Of a stretch of 64,000 bases of DNA, positions 24,525 to 32,738 are shown piece after piece; positions within the stretch are counted from its first letter, which is position 1; each line of letters starts with the position of its first letter. The DNA comes from Clostridia bacterium (lineage in GTDB: Bacteria > Bacillota > Clostridia > Oscillospirales > Acutalibacteraceae): the NCBI GenBank assembly GCA_017507805.1, contig JAFWAC010000025.1:62001-126000 (forward strand), written 5' to 3'. Made by a program: the position numbers and the translations under genes. Below the pieces are notes generated by a model. It had not been told where the DNA came from. It saw only the letters and a list, made by a program, of their open reading frames with translations, and ran no database searches.

Positions 24525-25016
24525 ATGTTGTGTGAAAACTGTGGAAAGAATACTGCAACAACCCTTGTTCGCACTGTTGTAAACGGGGTTGTGAAGGAGC
24601 AAAGACTTTGCAGTAAGTGTGCGAAGGGATATACCGGCTTACCCCATGGCGGGCTTGCAAATATGCTGGCATCTATGCTTGGCGATATTACCGATACCCA
24701 TTTTATCGGTGAGGAGGCAAAATGTCCGGTTTGCTCTGCCTCCTTTTCCGATATTGCCAAAACGGGCAGAGTTGGCTGCGCAGAATGCTATAAGACCTTT
24801 AGAAGCGAGCTTTTGCCTTATCTGAAGCGTGTGCATGGCAGTACCAAGCATGTTGGAAAGGTTCCCAACAGTGCGCCGCTTAGCGTTGTGCCCGAAACTG
24901 AAAATTTGGAGTCCTTGCGAAGTCAGTTGAGCAGGCTTGTAAGTGAGGAACGGTATGAGGAAGCAGCAGTTGTAAGGGATAAAATCAGAAAATTGGAGGG
25001 TGAAAATAATGGGTAA
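24525..25016 (+). CDS. mcsA: McsA, activator of protein arginine kinase McsB
   Basis: The 163-residue protein has two zinc-binding modules (CENCGKN with CSKCAKG, then CPVCSASF with CAECYKTF) and a C-terminal UVR/coiled-coil motif (LRSQLSRLVSEERYEEAAVVRDKIRKLE). McsA binds McsB and stimulates its kinase activity toward arginine residues of CtsR and other proteins. Its stop overlaps the mcsB start by 8 bp. Confidence 0.95.
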   Translation: MLCENCGKNTATTLVRTVVNGVVKEQRLCSKCAKGYTGLPHGGLANMLASMLGDITDTHFIGEEAKCPVCSASFSDIAKTGRVGCAECYKTFRSELLPYLKRVHGSTKHVGKVPNSAPLSVVPETENLESLRSQLSRLVSEERYEEAAVVRDKIRKLEGENNG

Positions 25017-26025
25017 TTGGTATAGCAATTCGAACGAACAGGGAATTGTTGTCAGCACAAGAATAAGACTTGCAAGAAATTTAAGCGGGATACCCTTTCC
25101 TTCAAGAATGACACAAGAACAAATTAACGGTTTAAAGCAAAAGGTGCGAAATGCAATTTTGGAAAGTAACACACCCTTTGCCAAATCACTAAAATTCATC
25201 GAAATGTCAGCCGTGCCGAAAAATGAAATTTCTGCAATGGTAGAAAGACACATCATAAGCCCTGAGTTTGCGGCAAAGGCAGATAATCGCGCTATCATAC
25301 TCTCGGATGATGAAAGCATAAGTATTATGATAGGCGAGGAGGACCATATAAGGATTCAGGTGATAAAAGACGGGCTTAAGTTAGAGGAAGCCTATGATAT
25401 TGCCGAAAGAATAGATACGGTTTTATTTGATAAACTTCATTTTGCATTTGACAGCGAGCTTGGATTTCTTACCGAATGTCCCACAAATTTAGGCACCGGC
25501 TTAAGAGCCTCCGTAATGCTTCATCTGCCGGTTTGTGAATCGGCAGGCGAAATTCAGGAGCTTGGCGACACAGTCGGCAAAATCGGCTTCACTGTAAGAG
25601 GAATGTACGGTGAAGGCTCTAAATCGTCAGCAGGTCTTTATCAAATTTCAAATCAGGTAACGCTTGGTATAAGCGAGAAAAACGCAATTGATAATCTTAA
25701 AATCATAACAACACAGCTAATCGAAAAAGAACGCTCTGCCGCCGCTTTGCTTGATAAAGTGCGCCTTGAGGATACTGTATACCGTGCCCTCGGAGCGCTT
25801 AAATGCTGCCGCATTTTAACCACAAAGGAAATGATGAATTTACTTTCAAGGATTAAGCTTGGTATAAATATGGGCATACTTGATAAAGAAATAAACGCAA
25901 TAAAGCTGCTGGTAGAAGGTCAGCCTTATATGCTGATGAAAAAATACGGCGAAATGTCGCCCGAGGAAAGGGATATTTGCCGTGCAAGCTTTGTGCGTGA
26001 AGCTTTGATTAATGTTCCAACTTAA
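25009..26025 (+). CDS. mcsB: Protein arginine kinase McsB
   Basis: McsB phosphorylates arginines on damaged proteins and marks them for ClpCP. The protein of about 338 residues has the guanidino-kinase layout: ISTRIRLARN near the N-terminus, the active-site segment CPTNLGTGLRASVM with the conserved Cys, RGMYGEGSKS and, near the C-terminus, RDICRA, which fits the RDxxRA phosphoarginine-binding allosteric motif. The ATG at 25009 is eight bases after GGAGGG; an upstream GTG at 25000 lies within the ribosome site and was rejected. Confidence 0.96.
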   Translation: MGNWYSNSNEQGIVVSTRIRLARNLSGIPFPSRMTQEQINGLKQKVRNAILESNTPFAKSLKFIEMSAVPKNEISAMVERHIISPEFAAKADNRAIILSDDESISIMIGEEDHIRIQVIKDGLKLEEAYDIAERIDTVLFDKLHFAFDSELGFLTECPTNLGTGLRASVMLHLPVCESAGEIQELGDTVGKIGFTVRGMYGEGSKSSAGLYQISNQVTLGISEKNAIDNLKIITTQLIEKERSAAALLDKVRLEDTVYRALGALKCCRILTTKEMMNLLSRIKLGINMGILDKEINAIKLLVEGQPYMLMKKYGEMSPEERDICRASFVREALINVPT

Positions 26026-26041
26026 GGAGGTTATTTAATTT

Positions 26042-28480
26042 ATGAAATATAATTTTAACGGATTTACGGCAAAGGCAAATCAGGCTCTTAATCAGGCAAT
26101 CAATTCTGCCGAGGGCTTGGGGCACACCTATGTCGGTAGTGAGCATCTGCTTTTGGGACTTTTGCGAATCGGAAGCGGAGTGGCTTCTGCAGTGCTTAAT
26201 AAAAAAGGGGTTACTGCCGAAAAAATTGAGGAGCTTATCCGCCGCGAAATCGGCTTCGGAACGCCCACAAAACTTTCTCCGGATTACTTCACCCCACGCG
26301 CCAAACGGGTTATAGAAACGGCTATAAGCGGCTGTAACAATATGGGTAAAAAATATGTTGGCACAGAGCATCTGCTTATTGGTATTTTGAGTGAGGGTGA
26401 TAACTACGCTGTCCGCTTTTTAGGCGCGTTAGGGGTAGATGTTGCCTCGCTTACAGGTGAAGCCTTAAATGCTTCGGGAATTAATCCTAACGATGCCGCC
26501 AACGATAACAGACCAACTTCCGAAAAGGCAAAAACCCCCAATCTCGAAAAATATGGAATTGACCTTACTTCTCAGGCTAAAAACGGTAAGCTTGACCCCT
26601 GCCTGGGCAGGGAAACCGAAATTGAAAGGGTTATACAGATACTTTGCCGCAGAACAAAAAATAACCCTTGCCTTATCGGTGAGCCCGGTGTTGGTAAAAC
26701 GGCTGTAATTGAGGGCTTGGCTCAAAAAATTGCAGAGGGAAATGTGCCTGAAATTTTACAGAATAAGCGAATTTTCACCCTCAATCTTACAGGTATGGTT
26801 GCGGGTACTAAATACCGTGGTGATTTTGAGGAGCGCATAAAATCCATTATAGACGAGGTAACTAAATCTAAAGATGTTATCCTCTTTATTGATGAGGTGC
26901 ACACCATCATAGGCGCAGGCTCGGCAGAGGGCTCTACCGATGCCGCAAATATTTTAAAGCCTGCATTGGCTCGCGGTGAATTTCAGCTTATAGGCGCTAC
27001 AACCATTACAGAGTATAGAAAAAATATCGAGAAGGACTCTGCTTTGGAACGCCGTTTTCAGCCTGTGAATGTGGGAGAGCCCTCTGAAAGCGATGCGATT
27101 TTAATTCTTAAGGGCTTGCGCGATAAATACGAGGCTCACCACAAGGTTAAAATCACCGATGATGCAATTGACGCGGCGGTAAAGCTTTCCGCAAGGTATA
27201 TAAGCGACAGATTTTTACCTGATAAGGCAATTGACCTTGTTGACGAGGCGGCTTCAAGAGTGAGATTGGCTTCAAGCTCTGTGCCGCCCGAGCTTAAGGA
27301 GCTTGAAGCGGAGATAGCAAACACCGAGTCCGAAAAGGAGGAGGCAATTAATTCTCAGGAATTTGAGCGCGCCGCTTCGCTTCGTGACACGGAAAACAAG
27401 CTAAAAGAAAATTATAATGAAGCTAAGAAAAAATGGCAGGAAAAGAATAGCCACACAAACGGCGAGGTTACTGCCGAGAGCATCGCCGAAATTGTTTCTT
27501 TGTGGACGGGAGTCCCCGTTGCCCAATTGACAGAGGAGGAAAGCGCACGCCTTTTAAGACTTGAAGCCGAGCTTCATAATCGAATAATTGGACAACACGA
27601 AGCTGTAACAGCAGTTGCAAAGGCAATCCGCCGAGGCAGAGTGGGATTAAAGGACCCCAAAAGACCGATAGGCTCATTTATATTCTCAGGTCCGACAGGT
27701 GTTGGTAAAACCGAGCTTTGCAAGGCTTTGGCACAAACTATGTTCGGCAGTGAAAATATGATGATAAGACTCGATATGTCGGAATATATGGAAAAGCATA
27801 CCGTTTCCCGTCTAGTTGGCTCGCCCCCGGGATATGTCGGCTTTGAGGAGGGCGGTCAGCTTACCGAAAAGGTGCGGAGAAATCCTTACTCGGTGGTCCT
27901 TTTTGACGAGATTGAAAAGGCTCACCCCGATGTGTTCAATATGCTTCTGCAGATATTGGAGGACGGTATTTTAACCGATTCTCAAGGTAGAAAGGTAGAT
28001 TTTAAAAACACCGTAATTATTATGACCTCTAATGTCGGAGCCAGAAAAATCACCGATAAAAAGCTGACCTTCGGATTTGTTGAGGGAAGCGGCACTGATG
28101 ATAATCAAAATGTCAAGGAGCAGGTTTTGGCAGAGCTTAAAAATACCTTCAGACCTGAGTTTATAAACCGTGTTGACGATATTATCGTGTTCACAAAGCT
28201 AAGCTCTGATGAGATTGAGCAAATCGCTGAAAAGATGCTTGATAATTTGAATGCAAGATTATCTGAAATGAATATCATTTTGAAGTGTGAGCCTGAGGTA
28301 AAAACCGCGCTTGCTCAAAAGGGCTTTGACCCGATTTACGGCGCAAGACCTTTAAGAAGGGAAATCCAGAATAAAATTGAGGATGCTTTGAGCGAAAAAC
28401 TTCTTGACGGCAGTATCAATAAGGGCGATACAGTGGTTTGCAGCTATAAAGACGGTAGCTTTGAGTTCATGGTAGAATAG
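26042..28480 (+). CDS. clpC: ATP-dependent Clp protease ATP-binding subunit ClpC
   Basis: ClpC is the HSP100 unfoldase that feeds ClpP and recognises phosphoarginine. The 812-residue product has two N-terminal Clp_N repeats ([10 protein letters not shown] and [10 protein letters not shown]), Walker A GEPGVGKT near residue 213, a UVR-type middle domain ([20 protein letters not shown]) diagnostic of ClpC versus ClpA/ClpE, a second Walker A GPTGVGKT near 550, and a C-terminal D2-small domain ([16 protein letters not shown]). A TAAGGAGG site precedes the ATG. The ctsR-mcsA-mcsB-clpC order is the standard Firmicutes operon; a terminator follows. Confidence 0.98.
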   Translation: MKYNFNGFTAKANQALNQAINSAEGLGHTYVGSEHLLLGLLRIGSGVASAVLNKKGVTAEKIEELIRREIGFGTPTKLSPDYFTPRAKRVIETAISGCNNMGKKYVGTEHLLIGILSEGDNYAVRFLGALGVDVASLTGEALNASGINPNDAANDNRPTSEKAKTPNLEKYGIDLTSQAKNGKLDPCLGRETEIERVIQILCRRTKNNPCLIGEPGVGKTAVIEGLAQKIAEGNVPEILQNKRIFTLNLTGMVAGTKYRGDFEERIKSIIDEVTKSKDVILFIDEVHTIIGAGSAEGSTDAANILKPALARGEFQLIGATTITEYRKNIEKDSALERRFQPVNVGEPSESDAILILKGLRDKYEAHHKVKITDDAIDAAVKLSARYISDRFLPDKAIDLVDEAASRVRLASSSVPPELKELEAEIANTESEKEEAINSQEFERAASLRDTENKLKENYNEAKKKWQEKNSHTNGEVTAESIAEIVSLWTGVPVAQLTEEESARLLRLEAELHNRIIGQHEAVTAVAKAIRRGRVGLKDPKRPIGSFIFSGPTGVGKTELCKALAQTMFGSENMMIRLDMSEYMEKHTVSRLVGSPPGYVGFEEGGQLTEKVRRNPYSVVLFDEIEKAHPDVFNMLLQILEDGILTDSQGRKVDFKNTVIIMTSNVGARKITDKKLTFGFVEGSGTDDNQNVKEQVLAELKNTFRPEFINRVDDIIVFTKLSSDEIEQIAEKMLDNLNARLSEMNIILKCEPEVKTALAQKGFDPIYGARPLRREIQNKIEDALSEKLLDGSINKGDTVVCSYKDGSFEFMVE

Positions 28481-28534
28481 TAAAAGGTGCTGTAAAAAAC
28501 AAAATCCGCAAAAATCTTGTAAAACAATAAAAAT

Positions 28535-28576
28535 AAAAATGTGACAGAAGCGAAAAAAAGCCCTGTCACATTTTTT
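28535..28576 (+). terminator. Terminator of ctsR-clpC operon
   Basis: AAAAATGTGACAG (28535-28547) pairs with CTGTCACATTTTT (28563-28575) and a T run follows. The stop of clpC is about 55 bp upstream. Confidence 0.88.
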
Positions 28577-28603
28577 ATCGTATCCGCTGTTAAAATACCT
28601 TGC

Positions 28604-28860
28604 AAATTATAGTTTGCCGCGCTAATTTAATTGACCTTTCGTAGGGGACGATGCCTACATCGTCCCGTTTGGTTTCTGCAAATTTTGGAGGGACGATGTG
28701 GGCATCGTCCCCTACGAACAACCCCAATAAACTATAATTTAGCTGTATCTACACCATTGTGGTATCGTGTTGTAATTTTGCAGAATAAAAAGGCGGACTG
28801 ACCGCCGCGGCAAACTATAATTTATCCGCTATTCGTAGGGTGGGGGCTTGCTCCCACCGA
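28604..28860. repeat. Nested inverted repeats, REP/MITE-like
   Basis: No gene is seen in the gap 28481-28882. An 18-bp perfect inverted pair, AAATTATAGTTTGCCGCG (28604-28621) and its complement (28806-28823), encloses a second pair of 29-nt arms (28638-28666 and 28690-28718, one mismatch). Each inner arm contains the small palindrome GGGACGATG...CATCGTCCC. A partial copy of the outer arm lies at 28730-28742, and a GGTGGGGGC-TTGCT-CCCACC hairpin at 28839-28858. The inner arm recurs at 63196-63221. No open frame spans the element, so it is non-autonomous. Confidence 0.75.
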
Positions 28861-28882
28861 AATAATGCAAGTAATCAGTTTT

Positions 28883-29344
28883 TTACAGCCCTTTTTCTAA
28901 AATATAGCTTAAAAGTGAATTGCAACCTTGGTCTATGTCGTGTTCTGTGCTCGCAAAATCTCCCGTATACCAAGGGTCGGCAACATCGGAAGGGCAATCT
29001 GTAAAATCCATTAAGCGGTAAACCTTTTTATCGGTGTCGTTACCTATGATATAGGAAAGATTGCGCAGATTGTTACCGTCCATGCATATCAGGTAATCGT
29101 AATAGCTGTAATCACTTTTTGTAACCCTGCGCGCCCTTTTGCCGTCACAGTATATACCGCGTTTTTGCAGTAACCGCTTTACGGGCGGATATACGGGATT
29201 TCCGATTTCCTCGTTTGAGGTAGCGGCAGAGGCTATTTCAAAGCTACCGCTAAGCCCTTTTTTTGAAACTAAATCCTTCATAACAAACTCTGCCATCGGA
29301 CTGCGGCATATATTGCCATGGCAGATGAACATTATTTTTATCAT
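28883..29344 (-). CDS. Low molecular weight protein-tyrosine phosphatase
   Basis: The 153-residue enzyme has the P-loop CHGNICRS at residues 9-16 (C-x5-R-S active site), followed by PMAEF, and the general-acid Asp in DPWYTGDF near residue 122. It dephosphorylates tyrosine (or arginine) residues; in Firmicutes some members remove phosphoarginine and oppose McsB, an attractive idea given the mcsB operon just upstream, but sequence alone cannot decide between Tyr and Arg specificity. The ribosome site is AAAGGGG before the ATG at 29344. The stop is immediately followed by the repeat cluster. Confidence 0.92.
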   Translation of the reverse strand: MIKIMFICHGNICRSPMAEFVMKDLVSKKGLSGSFEIASAATSNEEIGNPVYPPVKRLLQKRGIYCDGKRARRVTKSDYSYYDYLICMDGNNLRNLSYIIGNDTDKKVYRLMDFTDCPSDVADPWYTGDFASTEHDIDQGCNSLLSYILEKGL

Positions 29345-29395
29345 AATTTTACCCCTTTGTTTTTGAGAAAATATTTTTTAAATGTTGGGTGTAGC

Positions 29396-29797
29396 TTATC
29401 TCTTGGCTCCCTCTGATGAGGGAGCTGTCAGCGAAGCTGACTGAGGGAGAGATTTTTTAACACTCAAATCTATATATTCACATACACCACTGAAATTACG
29501 GTCAATATCTAAATTGCAAATTCTTAAAACTGTTAAATTCATATTCTCTAAGTCTTTTGTGCGAATTTTATCTTTTTCTAATTGCTCTGAGGTGTAATGC
29601 CCGCCGCCATCAAGCTCAACAACAAGTCTTGCTTTAGCACAATAAAAGTCTACAATATAATCGCCAATGGCTTTTTGTCTTTGAAATCTTATGGGGTAAT
29701 TTCTTAAAAAAACATACCATAGTTTTCGTTCCCAAGGTGTTGGGTTTTTTCTTAAAGCTTTTGCAAGAGGGATATTAGATTTATTGTATTCTTTCAT
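29396..29797 (-). CDS. DUF559 endonuclease-like protein
   Basis: The protein of about 133 residues is a DUF559 member, related to Vsr-type PD-(D/E)XK nucleases. Seen: NPTPWERKLWYVFLRN, RFQRQKAIGDYIVDFYC with the Asp, and VVELDGGGHY with Glu/Asp. Its physiological function is unknown. I chose the ATG at 29797, behind GGAGGGAG. The last 18 or so codons (SLPQSASLTAPSSEGAKR) are encoded by the palindromic repeat at 29404-29450, and the ribosome site lies in the opposite repeat copy at 29801-29851, so the gene is inseparable from its flanking repeats and probably moves with them. Confidence 0.85.
   Translation of the reverse strand: MKEYNKSNIPLAKALRKNPTPWERKLWYVFLRNYPIRFQRQKAIGDYIVDFYCAKARLVVELDGGGHYTSEQLEKDKIRTKDLENMNLTVLRICNLDIDRNFSGVCEYIDLSVKKSLPQSASLTAPSSEGAKR
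29404..29450. repeat. Left palindromic repeat of DUF559 cassette
   Basis: Two adjacent hairpins, GCTCCCTC-TGAT-GAGGGAGC and GTCAGC-GAA-GCTGAC, are followed by CTGAGGGAGAG. It is the inverted counterpart of 29801-29851. The DUF559 gene ends within it. Confidence 0.75.
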
Positions 29798-29800
29798 TTT

Positions 29801-29851
29801 CTCTCCCTCCGTCACGCTACGCGTGCCACCTCCCTCGTCAGAGGGAGGCTA
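29801..29851. repeat. Right palindromic repeat of DUF559 cassette
   Basis: CTCTCCCTCCGTCA is followed by the hairpins CACG-CTA-CGTG-like and CCTCCCTC-GTCA-GAGGGAGG. Read on the plus strand it has the same plan as the left copy read on the minus strand, so the two form divergent terminal repeats around the DUF559 gene. Confidence 0.75.
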
Positions 29852-29865
29852 TGGTGACTACTATA

Positions 29866-29975
29866 TTTAAACATAATATAACATTTTATATCGAAAATTT
29901 CAAGGTGTATGTTGTTCCAAGGGCGTACCCCTGCACCCCCTAATATTACTTTTTGTTCCAAAAGTAATATAGAAC
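29866..29975 (+). repeat. Copy A of a ~110-bp intergenic repeat
   Basis: The copy runs from AACATAATATAACATT through CAAGG-GTATGTT and GGGCGTACCCCTGCACCCCC to a hairpin TATTACTTTT-TGTTCC-AAAAGTAATA. It is clearly similar to 31683-31795. Copy A follows the DUF559 cassette directly. Confidence 0.75.
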
Positions 29976-29989
29976 ACATCCGAATTGGC

Positions 29990-30018
29990 TTTACATTTCA
30001 AACAATTCGTGATATAAT
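29990..30018 (+). promoter_or_regulatory. Sigma-A promoter in front of structured leader
   Basis: TTTACA (29990-29995) and TATAAT (30013-30018) are 17 bp apart. Transcription would start near 30025, leaving a leader of about 187 nt before the zinc-ribbon gene. Confidence 0.78.
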
Positions 30019-30048
30019 GTGTTCACCACACTTAAACTCAATATCTCT

Positions 30049-30196
30049 ATTTCACTAGGAGTCGCTTTTTACTTCGGTAAAAATGCGGACTTCACTTTTC
30101 GCATTTCTAGTGAATGTTGAGAGAGTTTTTGTGTGGTAGCAAAACGGAGTTTCGCGTTTTTCGGTGTGTGCGACTTCGCGTTGCACACACTTTTTT
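30049..30196 (+). ncRNA. Structured leader / small RNA with intrinsic terminator
   Basis: Downstream of the promoter the sequence can fold into an outer helix TTCACTAG (30051-30058) with CTAGTGAA (30107-30114). This encloses a UUCG-capped hairpin TTTTTAC-TTCG-GTAAAAA (30066-30083) and a second hairpin TGCG (30084-30087) with CGCA (30100-30103), a three-way junction. Further on GTGTGTGC (30164-30171) pairs with GCACACAC (30183-30190), followed at once by TTTTTT: an intrinsic terminator 15 bp before the next gene's start region. This is attenuator or riboswitch architecture, or an independent RNA of about 170 nt. It does not match a riboswitch class I recognise. An insertion of a palindromic repeat is an alternative. 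Confidence 0.55.
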
Positions 30197-30211
30197 ATAA
30201 TTGGGGGATTT

Positions 30212-31429
30212 ATGATGAAATGTAAAAAATGCGGTACGGAATTTGAGGGTAATTTTTGCTCTAAATGTGGAGAAAAATCAACAACACAGTGTAAAAAATG
30301 CGGTGCAGAATACATAGGTGATTTTTGCACTAATTGTGGAGCAAAAAGCATTCAACCCAAAAAGTTGTTGGGTTTTCGTTCTAATAAAACTTGGAAAAAG
30401 GTTTTATCTATAATTTACTTAGTTTTCACAGGACTAGCTATATTGGGGAGTGTTACGTCTATAACCTCAATGAGCGATTTCGTCACAACACTAAGTATGA
30501 TAATAAGTTTGTTAGTGCCATACATATTTTTATCTAACTTTAAATTTAGAAAGAAAATCCCTCTGTTTAATAAGTATAGCGCAGGTATGAGTGCTCTTGG
30601 TTTGGTTTGCGTATATATCGCTATCGCTATAATTTTTTCTGTTTTTTTAAATCCTGCAAACTTTTGTGATCATAAATGGATCGAGAAAGAAAATGTAAAA
30701 TCTACTTGCACGGAACAAGGATATATCAAATCACATTGTGATTTATGTGATACCGATAACACAGAGTATATAGACAAGTTAGAGCATACTTTTGAAATTA
30801 TTGAAGATACCGAAGAAAAGACTGTAAAAAAATGTTCTGTATGTAGTGAGACGATAACGGATAAAAAACAGGTTGAGAAAGAAAATACTACAACCGATAA
30901 GGATAGTAAAGAGGACACCTCAACAGAAAGCAAAGCAGAAAAGCATAAACACAAATATAGCAAAGCGACTTGTGATAAACCCGAAACTTGCAGTTGTGGA
31001 GAAGTTAAAGGCGAGCCTTTAGGACATACAACCGACTGCGGTATATGTTCTCGTTGTGATAAAGAATTTAGAAAGCAATCTCCTATAACCATTATCAATT
31101 GGACTTACAACATAGATTCAGCAGGCGGTGTTGAATGGAATATGAACATTAAAAACAATACCGACAAACAAATTAAATATGTAACGCTAGAATGGAATTG
31201 CTATAATGCGGTCGGAGATTTGATTCGTGATGAAATCGGTTGGGAAACATATTATAGGTTAAGATTTACGGGACCGTTGGATGCGCATGCCACATCAACA
31301 AGATTTTGCAATGCTACAAAGTTTTACAACCACAGTTTTAAGAGCAGCAAATTAACAGAGGCTGTAGTTGAGTATATGGACGGCACAACAGAAAAGGTTA
31401 CGGCATACCATGACAACGTAATTCAGTAA
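30212..31429 (+). CDS. Double zinc-ribbon membrane protein
   Basis: The protein of about 405 residues starts at the ATG at 30212, behind GGGGGATT. Two zinc ribbons open it (CKKCGTEFEGNFCSKCG, then CKKCGAEYIGDFCTNCG). About four hydrophobic segments follow (near residues 50-150), then a presumably external part with Cys/His motifs repeated in pairs (CDHKW...STCTEQGY, CDLCDTD, CSVCSE, CSCGE, CGICSRCDK), a Lys/Glu-rich linker and a C-terminal beta-rich domain (ITIINWTYNIDSAGGVEWNM, LEWNCYNAVGDLI). Such modular proteins are common in gut Firmicutes without known function. It is the only gene between the structured leader and the terminator at 31434. Confidence 0.82.
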   Translation: MMKCKKCGTEFEGNFCSKCGEKSTTQCKKCGAEYIGDFCTNCGAKSIQPKKLLGFRSNKTWKKVLSIIYLVFTGLAILGSVTSITSMSDFVTTLSMIISLLVPYIFLSNFKFRKKIPLFNKYSAGMSALGLVCVYIAIAIIFSVFLNPANFCDHKWIEKENVKSTCTEQGYIKSHCDLCDTDNTEYIDKLEHTFEIIEDTEEKTVKKCSVCSETITDKKQVEKENTTTDKDSKEDTSTESKAEKHKHKYSKATCDKPETCSCGEVKGEPLGHTTDCGICSRCDKEFRKQSPITIINWTYNIDSAGGVEWNMNIKNNTDKQIKYVTLEWNCYNAVGDLIRDEIGWETYYRLRFTGPLDAHATSTRFCNATKFYNHSFKSSKLTEAVVEYMDGTTEKVTAYHDNVIQ

Positions 31430-31433
31430 AAAC

Positions 31434-31460
31434 AAAAGCACTCCAATCGGAGTGCTTTTT
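31434..31460 (+). terminator. Terminator of zinc-ribbon gene
   Basis: AAAAGCACTCC (31434-31444) pairs with GGAGTGCTTTT (31449-31459) over the loop AATC, and lies 4 bp behind the stop codon. The gap 31430-31898 holds this terminator, a PTP gene remnant, repeat copy B and the promoter of the next gene. Confidence 0.9.
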
Positions 31461-31565
31461 CGTCATGTTCAAGGCTTTTTTGCTTATTTCAAAAGTAGTA
31501 AAAAAGTAGTAAAATCTTTGATTATCTTTGCAAGTCGTGGTATAAGGCGGCATAGATTGGCAAGT

Positions 31566-31604
31566 TCATATGGTGCCGTGGCAGATGAATAGTATTTTTA
31601 TCAT
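31566..31604 (-). pseudogene. Remnant of a second LMW-PTP gene (first 12 codons)
   Basis: On the minus strand the ATG at 31604 opens MIKILFICHGTI and then stops (TGA). Nine of the first eleven residues equal those of the intact phosphatase at 28883-29344 (MIKIMFICHGN), and the upstream context (AAGGTGTAATT versus GGGGTAAAATT) is also alike. The rest of the gene is missing. Confidence 0.6.
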
Positions 31605-31640
31605 AATTACACCTTTTTTGTATTTAATAGTAATTCAATC

Positions 31641-31795
31641 TTTGGCTCCCTCTGACAGGGGAGCTCTTAGGGACTTTAGTGTTCTTTGAACATAATATAA
31701 CATTTCCCATCAAAATTTTCAAGGTATATGTTTCGGCAAGGGCGTACTCCTGCACCCCTCAATATTGCTTTTGTTTTACAAAAACAATATAGACA
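31641..31795 (+). repeat. Copy B: partial DUF559-type repeat plus ~110-bp repeat
   Basis: 31641-31666 carries TTGGCTCCCTCTGACAGGGGAGC, like the left end of the DUF559 cassette, but no DUF559 gene follows. Then 31683-31795 repeats the copy A sequence (AACATAATATAACATTT, CAAGGTATATGTTTCGGCAAGGGCGTACTCC). The terminal hairpin has changed on both arms (ATTG-TTTTGT with ACAAAA-CAAT), keeping the pairing. Confidence 0.7.
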
Positions 31796-31828
31796 GAAAC
31801 ACTAATACTTTATATAAAGCAGTGCGTA

Positions 31829-31857
31829 TTGATATTTGTAGCGAAATATTATATAAT
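31829..31857 (+). promoter_or_regulatory. Promoter of orphan membrane protein gene
   Basis: TTGATA (31829-31834) and TATAAT (31852-31857) with a 17-bp spacer, about 40 bp before the ATG. Confidence 0.75.
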
Positions 31858-31898
31858 TTAATTAACGATAAATTGGAATTTAACAAAAGGAGCAATTC

Positions 31899-32558
31899 AT
31901 GAAAACAAAAATAATAAATATTTTTAAATACTCTTTATTCGCAATAATTCCCTTAACTTCCGTGCTTTTATGTTTGATTTTTAGTGTTGCACAAGGTGAA
32001 AAAAATGAAGAAATTGTTTTCGGTGTATTGTTAGGAATTGCTATAGATTTAATTTATTCTATGTATCTTTTGGTAGCAAATAAAATTTCAAAGACTAAAA
32101 AAGTAATAGTATTCGTGTTTTTTTCTTTAATTGTTATTGCTATTGCCGGACTTGTTCTTTCAAATTCTTTTACTACATTTGGAGAACATACTTATCAATC
32201 AGCAAAGGACTTTTCGGAAGCGTTTTTGAAACATAATCAAAAAGAATTAGAATGCATTGCACAAGACATATTAAAAGATAAGCAAACTTCTATAAGTGAA
32301 TATAAAATAGCATACGAAATTAAATATGATGAACACGAAGAAGCGGTGAATTTTGAAATTGGATCCCAAGGTATGCTTGGCGGTCAATATTGGAGATTAG
32401 TTTATACTGAAAAAGGGAATTACCGAGGAAAAACAGAAAAATACACTTATTATGAAGAGGATGGCAATAATATCGCATTTGCTGAAAAAATAAATGAAAA
32501 TTGGTACTTTTATTGGATCGATTATGATGGCAGAGAAGATTTGAGTAATATTAAGTGA
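31899..32558 (+). CDS. Orphan membrane protein, unknown family
   Basis: The 219-residue product starts behind AAAAGGAG. It has three hydrophobic segments in the first 95 residues (SLFAIIPLTSVLLCLIF, VFGVLLGIAIDLIYSMYLLV, VIVFVFFSLIVIAIAGLVL), then a soluble, probably external, charged domain with aromatic-rich strands (GGQYWRLVYTEKGNYRGKTEKYTYYEE). No catalytic motif is visible. Codon use is more AT-rich than the core genes, fitting the accessory character of the region. It has its own promoter and terminator. Confidence 0.7.
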   Translation: MKTKIINIFKYSLFAIIPLTSVLLCLIFSVAQGEKNEEIVFGVLLGIAIDLIYSMYLLVANKISKTKKVIVFVFFSLIVIAIAGLVLSNSFTTFGEHTYQSAKDFSEAFLKHNQKELECIAQDILKDKQTSISEYKIAYEIKYDEHEEAVNFEIGSQGMLGGQYWRLVYTEKGNYRGKTEKYTYYEEDGNNIAFAEKINENWYFYWIDYDGREDLSNIK

Positions 32559-32578
32559 TTTTTTAAATTCTGTCTTAC

Positions 32579-32614
32579 AAAGAAACCGTTTCCGTTGTGG
32601 GAAATGGTTTCTTT
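32579..32614 (+). terminator. Terminator of orphan membrane protein gene
   Basis: AAAGAAACCGTTTCC (32579-32593) pairs with GGAAATGGTTTCTTT (32600-32614), one G-T pair, six-base loop, T-rich continuation. Confidence 0.82.
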
Positions 32615-32671
32615 ATTTATATTTAGGGTTATTTTTTGTTTTTCAGAAATAGTAAATAGAATTTTATCATA

Positions 32672-32700
32672 TTGAATTCAGTCAGGTGTTGTGGTATAAT
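32672..32700 (+). promoter_or_regulatory. Promoter of small anchored protein gene
   Basis: TTGAAT (32672-32677) and TATAAT (32695-32700) with a 17-bp spacer, 38 bp before the ATG at 32739. Confidence 0.72.
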
Positions 32701-32738
32701 TCAGTTCGATAAATAAGAATTTGAAAGGAGATTATTCT

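Noticed and set aside
28481..28882. Possible CRISPR array or tRNA in the repeat cluster
   Set aside because: The repeats are inverted, not direct and regularly spaced, and no cas gene or tRNA fold is present.
30055..30351. Minus-strand 98-residue frame over the structured leader
   Set aside because: It crosses the leader hairpins and the start of the zinc-ribbon gene; its codons come from palindromic repeats and it has no ribosome site.
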